DNA of 34,532 bases from Actinomadura bangladeshensis (GTDB lineage: Bacteria; Actinomycetota; Actinomycetes; Streptosporangiales; Streptosporangiaceae): contig NZ_SMJW01000065.1 of assembly GCF_004348335.1 (NCBI RefSeq), positions 1 to 34,532 of the forward strand, read 5' to 3'. Below are positions 7,779 to 16,617 of this stretch, piece by piece (the stretch's first letter is position 1; each line of letters begins with the position of its first letter). The position numbers and the translations under genes were made by a program. The notes under the pieces were generated by a model that was given only the letters and a program-made list of their open reading frames with translations, ran no database searches and was not told the DNA's origin.

Positions 7779-10165
7779 GAGATCCCCCTCGACTTCAGCT
7801 CGGCCCGTAGGGCGCGCACCGACTTCTCCGGCCGTGTGTCCGGGAACGTCCTCCCCCAGCTCGCGATGATCTGTTCCTCAAGTGCCCGCAACTGGGTCGG
7901 CTGTATCTCGAACCGACCCGAGAGCGAACGAAGGATCTTGGTTGCGAGCAGGTGGTCGGCTGCCTCCCCCGCGGTACCGCCCGCGGCAACGGTGACCGGG
8001 ACGAGCCGCTCCGCTTGGCGCCGCAGCCGGGGGCCCCACGCGGACCCGAAGTCGTCGCGCAGCCGGTCTCCCAGCTCCCGATCGAAGAAGCCGAGCACCC
8101 GGTCGGTCTCGCTCCCGTGGTGCCGCACCGCCTCGTCGAACGCCGCGTCGAGGCTCCTCATCGACATGGGTTCGACGGGCTCGGCACCGCCCGCTCCCGG
8201 GTCGAAGGCCACCGGCCTGGCGGGCAGTTCCAGGACATGGGCCCGGTCATAGGTCTTTGGGGCGAACCGGACCGTCGTCTCATCGTTGTTGGCGGTACCG
8301 ATGAACCAGACGTTGTCCGGCAGCTCTAGGAAACGGCCGTCGTGGAGCAAGGCCGGTGCGGGTTCGACTTTGGCCGTCATCAGTTGCAGTCGCGCCGGTT
8401 CCGAGGGGTCGCCCGCCTTGCTTTCCAAGGCCGAGAGCAGATCGCTGAAGTACTGTTCCGGATGTGACAGGTTCATTTCATCGAGGATGACGAAGAACGG
8501 CTTGTCCTTGAACAGGGGGAGTTGTGCCTTATAGAGGGCCTGGGTGAAGCCGGTCTCGTAGAATTTGCGTTCGAACGGGTTGTAGTAGCCCATCAGATCT
8601 TGCGGGCTGCGCCATTCCGCCGCGACGGCGACGAGGTCGCACCCCGCCCCCATTACGCGCGCGAACGCCTGCGGCAGCCTCGTCTTGCCGATGCCGCTGA
8701 TGCCCTGCAGCAGATGAAGCCGACTCGCCGCCAGTCCCGCAACGAAGCAGCGCAGGTCGGCCTCGGAGTAGTAGAGGTTCAGGTCCGCCGCCATCCGCGC
8801 GCGAATGCGGCCGATGAGCGTTCGCAGCTCGATGCGCGTCCGGCTCAGCTCCGGCCGACGGGCGAAGTGCTCATTCTCGTCCATGCCGGCGCAGGACGGG
8901 AAGGGTGAGCTGTTCTGCGAGTCGGCCTGCAACTCCTGCAGCTTCAGAGTCTGCTGATGGATCTCATTCGAGAGGGTCTTGTTAAGGCTTTCCAATGCCT
9001 GATTGATCATGCGCGAGTTCTCGCGCTCGATCGCCGATATCTTCGCCGTCTCGGACCGGCGTCGCAATTCAGCGTTCTCCCGGACGAGTCTCTCCCGTTC
9101 GAGCACCAGATCATGGTTGCGGGACTCGATCTCCTGAACCCGTTCCCGTTCGCTGACGGGGTGGGCGGCTGCGGCCGCGTGGAGTTCGGCATTGCGCGCA
9201 CGCAGCCGGTTCAGCTCTGCCATGACCTCCGTAGCCGTGAGCTCACCGAATTCGAGCGTGGCGGTCTCCTGCTCGGCGAGCTTCTCCGCCCTGACCTGCG
9301 CGAGTTCCTTGATCTTCTCGTACCGCTGCCGCCATTCCAGGATCTCCTGCTCGGCCGCCTCCAGCTGGGCCCGCCACTCCCGCCGCCGGCTTTTGATGCC
9401 GTCGGCCACCTGCTGGTCCAGGAACTCTTCCCTGGCGGTGGCGTGACGCCGCATCCGCTCAAGTTCGCGCCGCGTCTTCTCCAGCTCGGCGACCCGCTCC
9501 GCAAGCGCCCGCTCGCGCGACGAGAGATCGTCCTCAGTGGCCGCGAACCGTTCAGCAGCGCGCTTCTCGCGCTCCTCCAGCTCACGGTCGAAGGCCGACC
9601 TGCGCTCGTCCATCTCACGGCGAAGGCGCGCCAGCTGCTCGTGCCGCATCTCCGCGAAACCGCCCTTGGCCTCCTCCTCCTGCTGGAGAACCTGCCCCGC
9701 GCGCTCGGCGACCGACTTCTCCCGTTCGCTCAGTGCCGCCTTGCGCTGCTCGAATTCGGCGACCTCCGCAGCATGGGCGCTACGCTTCTCGGCCAGTTGC
9801 TCAGCACGCTGTTCCAGTTGCTGATGCCGCACCTGGTACTTCTTTTCCAGCTCGGCTTTCGCGGTGGCCAGCTGGGTCTCGCGCCGCTCAGCCAGCGTCC
9901 GCGCGCGTTCGGCCTGGGCGATGGCGGTCCGCAGGCGATCGGCATCGATCTTGCCGGTCACCCCTGTTCCGGACGGCGCCGGCTCGGCCTCGTCCACGGC
10001 ACTCTCGTCCGGCTCCTCAACGTGAGTCGCCTGCTCCGCCGTCAGTACTTCCGCCGCCTTCTGAACCAGCTCGTCCACGGACACTGAGGCCCCCGCCGCG
10101 CGACCCCCGGCCTTCGATTTGCCGGCAGGCTGACCCTTCGCGCTCCTATTGCGTTTGTTCGGCAT
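7775..10165 (-). CDS. Coiled-coil McrB-like AAA+ ATPase
   Basis: The 796-residue protein has a low-complexity basic N-terminus, a very long charged coiled coil (about 85-410, rich in E, R, A, Q and L heptads), and a McrB-like AAA+ domain. Walker A reads GISGIGKTR (about 487), Walker B reads FFVILDEMNLSHPEQYF (about 560), and a sensor segment NVWFIGTANNDE follows near 620. McrB-family ATPases power DNA translocation in modification-dependent restriction, with McrC-like DUF2357 partners; here the DUF2357-like gene is directly downstream with a 4-base overlap. The fused coiled coil is unlike canonical McrB, which has a DNA-binding N-terminal domain, and suggests a scaffold or long-range spacer. 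The ATG at 10165 lies two bases after the upstream stop and follows GAGAGGAACGG. Confidence 0.88.
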   Translation of the reverse strand: MPNKRNRSAKGQPAGKSKAGGRAAGASVSVDELVQKAAEVLTAEQATHVEEPDESAVDEAEPAPSGTGVTGKIDADRLRTAIAQAERARTLAERRETQLATAKAELEKKYQVRHQQLEQRAEQLAEKRSAHAAEVAEFEQRKAALSEREKSVAERAGQVLQQEEEAKGGFAEMRHEQLARLRREMDERRSAFDRELEEREKRAAERFAATEDDLSSRERALAERVAELEKTRRELERMRRHATAREEFLDQQVADGIKSRRREWRAQLEAAEQEILEWRQRYEKIKELAQVRAEKLAEQETATLEFGELTATEVMAELNRLRARNAELHAAAAAHPVSERERVQEIESRNHDLVLERERLVRENAELRRRSETAKISAIERENSRMINQALESLNKTLSNEIHQQTLKLQELQADSQNSSPFPSCAGMDENEHFARRPELSRTRIELRTLIGRIRARMAADLNLYYSEADLRCFVAGLAASRLHLLQGISGIGKTRLPQAFARVMGAGCDLVAVAAEWRSPQDLMGYYNPFERKFYETGFTQALYKAQLPLFKDKPFFVILDEMNLSHPEQYFSDLLSALESKAGDPSEPARLQLMTAKVEPAPALLHDGRFLELPDNVWFIGTANNDETTVRFAPKTYDRAHVLELPARPVAFDPGAGGAEPVEPMSMRSLDAAFDEAVRHHGSETDRVLGFFDRELGDRLRDDFGSAWGPRLRRQAERLVPVTVAAGGTAGEAADHLLATKILRSLSGRFEIQPTQLRALEEQIIASWGRTFPDTRPEKSVRALRAELKSRGIS

Positions 10166-10167
10166 CT

Positions 10168-11778
10168 CTATCCGTTCCTCTCGTTGGTGGGCGCGGGGAG
10201 GGCGACAAGGAGCCGTGCGGCCTCCAGGGCGAGCGAGCGGCACCATTCGACATCGCCCTCGACCGTGGCGTCCCGCTCGGCATGCGAGCCGCGATTGCGC
10301 AGGTCCCCAAGCTGCACCAGATCGGCCGGCAGGGTGGGACGCCGTTCGGCGAGGTCACATAGCGGGTGGTGGCCGCAGTGCGGGCTCGCAGGGTCCGCCG
10401 CGGCCACGAGCAGGTAGCCGACGAGGCCGTTAACGAACGCCCTGCTGGTGTCCACGGCTTCTCGACCCGCACGGATTCGCCCCGGATACCTGCGGACATC
10501 GTCCAGCAGCCTGCCGCCGAGGAATCTGCCCGGCAGCGAGCTGAACCCGAGCTTCTCCGCCGCGGTCTGAAGCGCGGCCTTGACGACAGCGGACGGTGCC
10601 GGAGCCGCACCGCCGTCCCAACTCGGTTCGGCGGGCACCGGATATTCGTCCACCAGCAGGCGGAAAAGGTGCTCGTAGAGCCGGTAAGCCGTACGGGCGA
10701 CGCTCTCGATGCCGGCCTCGCCGCCGCGCGCCGCAGAATCCTCCAGGTCCACGAGAAGCCCGAGCGCCTGCGGGCGCCTGCGCAGTTCCTGCCCGAGCGT
10801 CTGCACGAGCCTTCGTTCCGCGTTCGCCCGGACTCCGGCCCCTGCGACCCGATAGGCAGCTCGCTGCCGCTCTTCCGTCGACTCGGCGAATCTCACGACC
10901 CGTTCCGCCACGCCCGCATCGTCCTTGACGCGTTCGGACAGTAGTCGCTGCACCAGCGGGTTCGGGTCCAGCCCGAAGGGATCTGCGGTCCTCCATCCGC
11001 CTGTCTCGGTGTCCTTCCCATGTAGCCACACCAGCAGGTACTCCTCCATCGGCCGACCGATGTCGAGCACCCGGTGCACAGCCGGGTCGGAGGTGAGGGT
11101 CAGCTCCGTGGTGAGCGCCTGCAGATCCTCCTCGGCGAGGTGGGCGGCCGGCTGCCGGTGTCCGCGGGCGTCGGCGAAGCGGGCGGCGCGGTGCGCGAGC
11201 GCCGCCTGCCGGTGCGCGCCCACGGCCTCGATGATCTCCTGCGCGGTCGGTGGCCGGACGGTCCCGGGGGCGACCGGGCAGTCCAGAACATGAGCCGTCA
11301 CCCACCGCGCCTCACCCGCGGTGTTCAGGCGCAGGCGAGCCTGTTCCCCATCGACGCGCCGGACCTGCTGGTAGGTCAGCCCATCGGTGGTCCTCGGCCA
11401 CATGCGCTTGGTCGCGGGGTCCTGGAAGACGTGGGTGACGACCAACTCGGGTTCCTCTCCCACCCTGCTGGTGCGGAGCGTCTCCAGTCCGGCCTTGGTC
11501 GGCACGTTGCTCTTGTCGAGCTTCCCGGCCTCACGCAGCCCTCTCACGACATGGGCGCACAGCTCCACGTCCTGGTGGATGCGCGCGGCGATGTCGGGCG
11601 GATGCCGCGCACCGCCCTGGCACAGTGCCAACACGACCTTCTCGATGATGTTGAGATGGCGAACCTTGATGACCGGCGCGGTGACCTTGTAGACGAGCAC
11701 CGGCCAGCACAGGAACAATTGCTCGCCTGCATTCGGGGGCCGGGACGGCTGCAGGACGCCGCGGCGGATCTCGAACAT
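10168..11778 (-). CDS. Unrecognised operon protein: winged-helix-like N-terminus, HEPN-like C-terminal motif
   Basis: I do not recognise this 536-residue protein as a whole. Residues about 40-110 read as a winged-helix-like fold (an IIEKVVLALCQGG helix, DIAARIHQDVELCAHVVRGL as a possible recognition pair, then a short wing). The middle is helical and charged. The C-terminal 110 residues are helical and end with LGDLRNRGSHAE, giving R494-N-x3-H499, which fits the RN-x3-H form of the HEPN Rx4-6H motif found in RNases and in non-catalytic HEPN proteins. The ATG starts one base after the stop of the helicase gene, and the stop lies two bases before the AAA+ gene, so it is an integral operon member. 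Possible roles are specificity subunit, adaptor between helicase and ATPase, or RNase effector. Confidence 0.8.
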   Translation of the reverse strand: MFEIRRGVLQPSRPPNAGEQLFLCWPVLVYKVTAPVIKVRHLNIIEKVVLALCQGGARHPPDIAARIHQDVELCAHVVRGLREAGKLDKSNVPTKAGLETLRTSRVGEEPELVVTHVFQDPATKRMWPRTTDGLTYQQVRRVDGEQARLRLNTAGEARWVTAHVLDCPVAPGTVRPPTAQEIIEAVGAHRQAALAHRAARFADARGHRQPAAHLAEEDLQALTTELTLTSDPAVHRVLDIGRPMEEYLLVWLHGKDTETGGWRTADPFGLDPNPLVQRLLSERVKDDAGVAERVVRFAESTEERQRAAYRVAGAGVRANAERRLVQTLGQELRRRPQALGLLVDLEDSAARGGEAGIESVARTAYRLYEHLFRLLVDEYPVPAEPSWDGGAAPAPSAVVKAALQTAAEKLGFSSLPGRFLGGRLLDDVRRYPGRIRAGREAVDTSRAFVNGLVGYLLVAAADPASPHCGHHPLCDLAERRPTLPADLVQLGDLRNRGSHAERDATVEGDVEWCRSLALEAARLLVALPAPTNERNG

Positions 11779-11779
11779 G

Positions 11780-14700
11780 TCAGCTCCGCTCCCCCAGCAG
11801 GATCCCCGACATCGATCCCGGCGAGCAGAGTGCCCGGAAGTCAGCGAAGGGCCGTACACCGGGCGGTGCCGCCCTGTTCGTGAACATGGCATCGTCCCCT
11901 ACTACGACCAGCAGCCGCTGCTGCCGGCTCATCGCCACGCACAACCGGTTTGGCAGCAGCAGGTGCCCGTAGGCGCGTTTGACCCACCGCTCGTAGCGCG
12001 GGCGAGGATTTTCCGCGTCCGCTTCCTCCGGCGCGAATTCGGGGATCGGGCTTGATCGGGTGGTGGAAAGAAAGACGACGTCGAATTCCTTTCCCTGGAA
12101 CGCGTCGACGGTCCCTACATGCAGCCGGTCGCCGACCTCGTCAGCCGTCCGGTACCCGGCCCCCTCCGGTTCCGCCAGCCCCACCCGGACCAGTTCCTCC
12201 CAAATCAGCCGGACCTGCGCGCTGTAGAAGGAGATCACGCCGAACGTCAGGTCCGGCCGGGCGAGGACGTGGCGCCGCAGCTCCGCCGCGACAACGCGAG
12301 CCTCCACGGGGCGGGCCTTGCTTTTCCCAGCGTGTTCTCCGCCCGCCGAATGGGGGACGTTGAGCCAGGCGGCCGGACGCTCCTGATAGCCGTCCAGGTC
12401 GTGGGTGAAGCCGTCCGTACCCCGAGGCGACTTCAGATCGCCACCGTAAAAGTGCTTTCCGACGAAGTCACCCAGGACGGAATGCATGCGGTACTGGTCA
12501 TTGAGCCGGACGGCTCTGCGGCCCCCCGTATCCTGCTCGTGCAGCAGCGTGAACATACGCCCGAACAGACTTTCCTGGAGCATGGCGAGAATGCTGTCCT
12601 CGCCGATGCGCAGCTCCCGCTCCACATCCGGTTCCAGCATGTGCGGAAGCTGGTTCTGGTCACCGACGAGAATGACGCGGCGCGCGGCGAGCGTCAGCGG
12701 GATCAGCAGGTCCAGCGGATTCGCGCGGGCGGCCTCGTCCACGATCACGGTGTCGAAGAGCGATTCCTCGTCCTTGGCCTCCCGGACGGCCCGGGAGTCG
12801 GCCTGCTGGCAGGTCGCCGCCAGCGATGTCGTGTAGAGCCGCAGGGTCGCCATGACGGCTTCGGGGTCGCCTTCGAGCTCATCGAGGAACTCCACGAGGG
12901 CGGACTCGACACCCTCCGCGTCGGCCCCACGCCGTGCTTCGAGATCCTCGATCACGTCGTTCAGCAGGTCGACGACGTCCTCGCGGACCGCGGGGCGGAC
13001 GAGCCTGTCCGCGCCACCGGTCAACCTGTCCAGGAGTTGGTCACGTGCCTCCGCCAGGTCACCGAGGAAACCCGGCGGCTCGGCAGCGGTCCAGTCGGCA
13101 GCCCGTTCGATGAGGTCCAGGTGCGTCTCGTCCCCCACCGCAAGCTGACGCAGATGCTGCAAGGCCGTCGCCGCCATCTGAGGGCCGTCATCGGTGAAGG
13201 CCACCGGAACACACCGGATGCCGCGGACTGCCCGCAGCGTGCTCTCCCTCCGGCTGTCGGCTCGGAACGTCGCGCTTCTTTCGGCCGTCCGCAGTTCCAT
13301 GCCCAGCGCTTCGAGCCTCTCCCGAAGCGGATCGGACACGAGTCCGTCGACGATTCCGGCGACCTCGCCGACGACTTGGGCGAGGTCCTCGGCCGCCACT
13401 GGCGAGGCGCAATAGGCGGCGGTCCTGCGCGCGACCAGGCGGATGGCCGCCGCCAGGCGTCCCTCCGCGGTGCCGGACAGGTCCCGTTTGAGTGCAGTGA
13501 TCGTCTCAGTCCGCCACCGCTCGATGTGAGCGGTCGACCCCCGATCCTGAGAGTCGATCTTGAGGGCGGGGAGTCCGCGGACCGTCGAGCGCTCGACCAG
13601 GTTGTCGACCGCCGCGTGCTGGTAGCTCGTCAGCAGCATGCTGCGACTGACCACCGCCGAGCGGCGGCGCTCCTCGGCGAGCCGTACCTGGAGCGCCGCG
13701 ATGAGCTGGGTCTTGCCCGTGCCCGGCGGCCCCTGGATCACCGCGACGTCGGGAGTGTTCAGCGCCGTCTCCAGGGCGAGCTTCTGCATCTCGTTCGGCG
13801 GCTTCTTGAAGCATTTCGCGGCCGCCTCGGACATCGGCGGGATCCTCCGGCCCGGCTCCTTGCCGCGCTCAGGAATGCCCTGCAGCAACAACAGCAGTTG
13901 CGGCAACGGCACGTGTCCGTTCAACAACCGTCTCAGCGCTCGCTGCCGGCGCTCCAGACGTCGACGGTCGCCCCATACCGCGATGTGCAGGAAGCCTTGG
14001 CGCGGCGGATGCGCACCCCGGTCGGTCCGTTCCTCCTGGCTTCGGTGACGCCGCACCATGCGAATGTCCACGACACCCGAAGAAGCATCCATGTGCAGGA
14101 CGGTCCCGACCTCGTTGCCATGTGCCAGATCTTGTTCCAGCAGGCCCCCGGGCTCCGCTGTTCTGGCGGCCCCACCAAGAGCCTCCGGCAGTTCCGTCGC
14201 GCATTCCAACTGCACTTCCTGGCCTGCGTCCAACTCGTCGTGGATCCGTTGGAACGCTTTGCCGTCACCTACGACGGTGAACCGGATGATGTCCTCGGCG
14301 TCGTCGAGGTAACTCCAACCCGAGTACTGGAGATGTCCGTAGTCCGCCATCCGGCGCAGCCCCTGCCGGTTCTCCATCTCGTGGTAACGCTGCCACAGGG
14401 CCAGGAACGTCCTGTCACGCTCATCACCCTTGAACCGCGTGAGCTCATCACGCATGGCATGCCGTAGCCGGGTCTTGACGGTGGCGTCGAACAATTCCAC
14501 GTCGGCGTGGACGATCGCGACCCGGTCCCCGTCACGTACCGGAGAGGCATCCCTGTGCACGGCCTCCAGACGCCATTCGCCATCACTTTTGCTCAACTGG
14601 GCCGCGATACCGTCGCCGCGCAACCGGACCGAGATCGGTCCAGCCCCATCCTGACCGGGCGCGAGGATGGCGATCAGCCGCCGGGGACCGGCCGACGACG

Positions 14701-15166
14701 GAAACGTCAACTGCCGGCTGAGCCACTCCAGAAGCCGGTGGACACCTCGCACGTTGTTCGCACCGGCGATTCTGCGGACGGCCCGCAGGGCGACTTCGTC
14801 GACCCCGACACGCAGGCCACCCCAGTGATAACGGCCCGCAAGCTCGTAGATTCCGAGACGGATCCATCCGCCAGTGGCGTCGATCTCTTTCACGAACGCG
14901 GCGACGTGCCCGTCCTCGCTGATCAATGAGAAGAGGGCGTCGTTGTCCGCGTCGCCGCGCCCACGCGCGAGGTACTCGTGCTCCGCCCCGTCATGGCCGT
15001 GCTGAGTGACCGTGATCGTGGGACCGATGCGGACCAGGCTGATCTCACGGCCGATCAGACCGTCTGTGGGAACCCCGGACGGCAGTTCCACCCAGGCGAA
15101 CTCTGGCGGTACCGGCAGCGCGCCGGCAAGGCGATCCGGCTCTGTCTCCTGCTGGGCCGCGTTCAT
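11780..15166 (-). CDS. Superfamily 1 helicase, UPF1/DNA2-like (AAA_11/AAA_12)
   Basis: The 1128-residue protein has a 450-residue N-terminal region of unrecognised, beta-rich character, then SF1 helicase motifs: Walker A GPPGTGKT (about 478-485), motif II VIVDEAARANPLDL (about 805), motif III LVGDQNQLPHML, motif IV-like LNDQYRMH, motif V VGTVDAFQGKEFDVV and motif VI LCVAMSRQQRLL. A long insertion lies between motifs I and II, as in the UPF1/DNA2 group. No nuclease motif is evident. It would translocate on and unwind DNA or RNA using ATP. Its ATG overlaps the kinase stop (ATGA) and its own stop is one base from the next start, so all three genes are coupled. The family is common in bacterial defence and DNA-processing clusters. 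Confidence 0.9.
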   Translation of the reverse strand: MNAAQQETEPDRLAGALPVPPEFAWVELPSGVPTDGLIGREISLVRIGPTITVTQHGHDGAEHEYLARGRGDADNDALFSLISEDGHVAAFVKEIDATGGWIRLGIYELAGRYHWGGLRVGVDEVALRAVRRIAGANNVRGVHRLLEWLSRQLTFPSSAGPRRLIAILAPGQDGAGPISVRLRGDGIAAQLSKSDGEWRLEAVHRDASPVRDGDRVAIVHADVELFDATVKTRLRHAMRDELTRFKGDERDRTFLALWQRYHEMENRQGLRRMADYGHLQYSGWSYLDDAEDIIRFTVVGDGKAFQRIHDELDAGQEVQLECATELPEALGGAARTAEPGGLLEQDLAHGNEVGTVLHMDASSGVVDIRMVRRHRSQEERTDRGAHPPRQGFLHIAVWGDRRRLERRQRALRRLLNGHVPLPQLLLLLQGIPERGKEPGRRIPPMSEAAAKCFKKPPNEMQKLALETALNTPDVAVIQGPPGTGKTQLIAALQVRLAEERRRSAVVSRSMLLTSYQHAAVDNLVERSTVRGLPALKIDSQDRGSTAHIERWRTETITALKRDLSGTAEGRLAAAIRLVARRTAAYCASPVAAEDLAQVVGEVAGIVDGLVSDPLRERLEALGMELRTAERSATFRADSRRESTLRAVRGIRCVPVAFTDDGPQMAATALQHLRQLAVGDETHLDLIERAADWTAAEPPGFLGDLAEARDQLLDRLTGGADRLVRPAVREDVVDLLNDVIEDLEARRGADAEGVESALVEFLDELEGDPEAVMATLRLYTTSLAATCQQADSRAVREAKDEESLFDTVIVDEAARANPLDLLIPLTLAARRVILVGDQNQLPHMLEPDVERELRIGEDSILAMLQESLFGRMFTLLHEQDTGGRRAVRLNDQYRMHSVLGDFVGKHFYGGDLKSPRGTDGFTHDLDGYQERPAAWLNVPHSAGGEHAGKSKARPVEARVVAAELRRHVLARPDLTFGVISFYSAQVRLIWEELVRVGLAEPEGAGYRTADEVGDRLHVGTVDAFQGKEFDVVFLSTTRSSPIPEFAPEEADAENPRPRYERWVKRAYGHLLLPNRLCVAMSRQQRLLVVVGDDAMFTNRAAPPGVRPFADFRALCSPGSMSGILLGERS

Positions 15167-16599
15167 CGGGCACCCTGCCGCGACCGCAAGAGCCGCAGGA
15201 AACGGTGGGGTTCATCTGGAGGCCCGAAGTGGATGCTCCATTGGCCGGTCTCGTCCATGTCGATCGGCCAGATGTCCCCGGTGCCGAGTGGAATGCTCCG
15301 GTGCATGATCCGGTCGACCATTCTCGTCGGGTGCCGGCCGACTCGTTGGACGGTCACCCGAGCACGGCCGTCCCAGTCAAGCTGCACCACGGGCTCACCA
15401 GGATCGATCGGAAGGTCGGCCGGCCCTCGATCAAGGTGGAGCACAGCCGTCCGTGCGCGTACGGTCTGCGCTTGCCGCGGGCTGAGAAGCAGAGACAGAA
15501 GCCTGTCGGTCTCGCACTCGCCGTCGGTGCCGGGAACGCATCCTGCCGGGAGTCGGCCGTGGACGTCGCAGCGCAGAATCGGAGGTCGTTCACGGCCGCA
15601 CCAGGGACACCTGGCCTCCGCACCGTGGTAGGTGGAAGCGCAGTCGGGGCAGGGCACCATCAGAAGCGCCGCTTGATGCAGCTTGTCGTGCCACTCTTCC
15701 ATCCCGGGCCGCCGTGCGGGACGGCGCAATCCGTCCTCGAAGGTGCGCCGGGCAAGCGTCTGAAGTCCGCGGGTCAGCACCGTGGGACGGGCAAGCCCGA
15801 GGCTGCTTCGGTTTCCGTCGTCGCTGCTGTGGTCGATCCAGGGAAGCCTTCCGGCGAACGCGGCCTCCTCCAGCCGCTCCGGATCCGCATAGACGGCATC
15901 TCCCTGGAACGGGTGTACCAACGTGAGGATTTCGAACGCGAGGACGGCGAACGAGTACACGTCCGTGAGACTGTCTTGACCGGCATGGTCGTCGACCACT
16001 TCCGGCGCACCGTAACCGCGGGTGAAGTAGACCGGCTCTCCTCCGCCCGATTCCACGGACAGATTGTCGGGGTCGATGAGCCACACCTGGTCATGGCCGC
16101 TGTTCGCCGACACGAGGACGTTGCCCGGTGAGATGTCGCCATAGGCCAGACCTCTGGCGTGCAGGCGCGCGAACGCCTCGGCGGCGAGTGCCAGCAGGCG
16201 CAGCCGCCGCGCGAGGCCGCCCGTCCTGACGAACCAATCCTTGACGTCGGCTTCGGGCGCGGCCAACGATCCCAGGTTGGTCATGGCGTCCAGAAGTTCC
16301 ATCGTGTAACCGACGTGGTCACCGGTGAGCAGGGAGAGGGGTCGGGCGATCGGGATGCCCGCCAGGTCGTATCGGCGGACGGCGGCAAGGCGGCCGCGAA
16401 GCCTGTCGGGAGCCATGCCGGTGCCGGGCTTGACGATCTTGACCGCGGCTCGGCCTCCGGTCAGCGACCAGACCGTCCCCTGACCGCCGCCACCGATCTC
16501 CTCCACCAGTTCCAGCGCCTCTCCCCGGTCATCGTGGAGGATGTCACCGGGCCGGAGGCGACGAGAACGACGCCCAGAAACCTTGTCTGCGGTGGGCAC
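15163..16599 (-). CDS. Protein kinase with C-terminal zinc ribbon (TerY-P type)
   Basis: The 478-residue protein has a eukaryotic-like kinase fold with diverged motifs: glycine loop GGGGQG (36-41), lysine K54, catalytic loop YGDISPGN (153-160, YGD for HRD), magnesium motif DPD (176-178, for DFG) and APE at 198-200. Catalytic D155, N160 and D176 are present, so activity is plausible. A zinc ribbon follows, with CPDC at 317-320 and CPWC at 331-334, then a beta-rich tail of about 140 residues. Kinases with this zinc ribbon next to a TerY-like VWA protein form the TerY-P module known from tellurite/stress-response operon comparisons. No transmembrane helix is seen. The GTG start lies 18 bases after the VWA stop and follows GAGGGAAC; its stop overlaps the helicase start. 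The likely role is phosphorylating or gating the downstream helicase/ATPase complex. Confidence 0.88.
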   Translation of the reverse strand: MPTADKVSGRRSRRLRPGDILHDDRGEALELVEEIGGGGQGTVWSLTGGRAAVKIVKPGTGMAPDRLRGRLAAVRRYDLAGIPIARPLSLLTGDHVGYTMELLDAMTNLGSLAAPEADVKDWFVRTGGLARRLRLLALAAEAFARLHARGLAYGDISPGNVLVSANSGHDQVWLIDPDNLSVESGGGEPVYFTRGYGAPEVVDDHAGQDSLTDVYSFAVLAFEILTLVHPFQGDAVYADPERLEEAAFAGRLPWIDHSSDDGNRSSLGLARPTVLTRGLQTLARRTFEDGLRRPARRPGMEEWHDKLHQAALLMVPCPDCASTYHGAEARCPWCGRERPPILRCDVHGRLPAGCVPGTDGECETDRLLSLLLSPRQAQTVRARTAVLHLDRGPADLPIDPGEPVVQLDWDGRARVTVQRVGRHPTRMVDRIMHRSIPLGTGDIWPIDMDETGQWSIHFGPPDEPHRFLRLLRSRQGAR

Positions 16600-16617
16600 T
16601 TGTTCCCTCAGCTCGTT

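Noticed and set aside
12119..14467. 782-codon plus-strand open frame opposite the SF1 helicase
   Set aside because: It is the complement of a gene with all helicase motifs; the plus-strand translation has no recognisable domain and typical antisense composition. Similar long open frames opposite the UvrD helicase, hsdR and the coiled-coil ATPase were rejected for the same reason.
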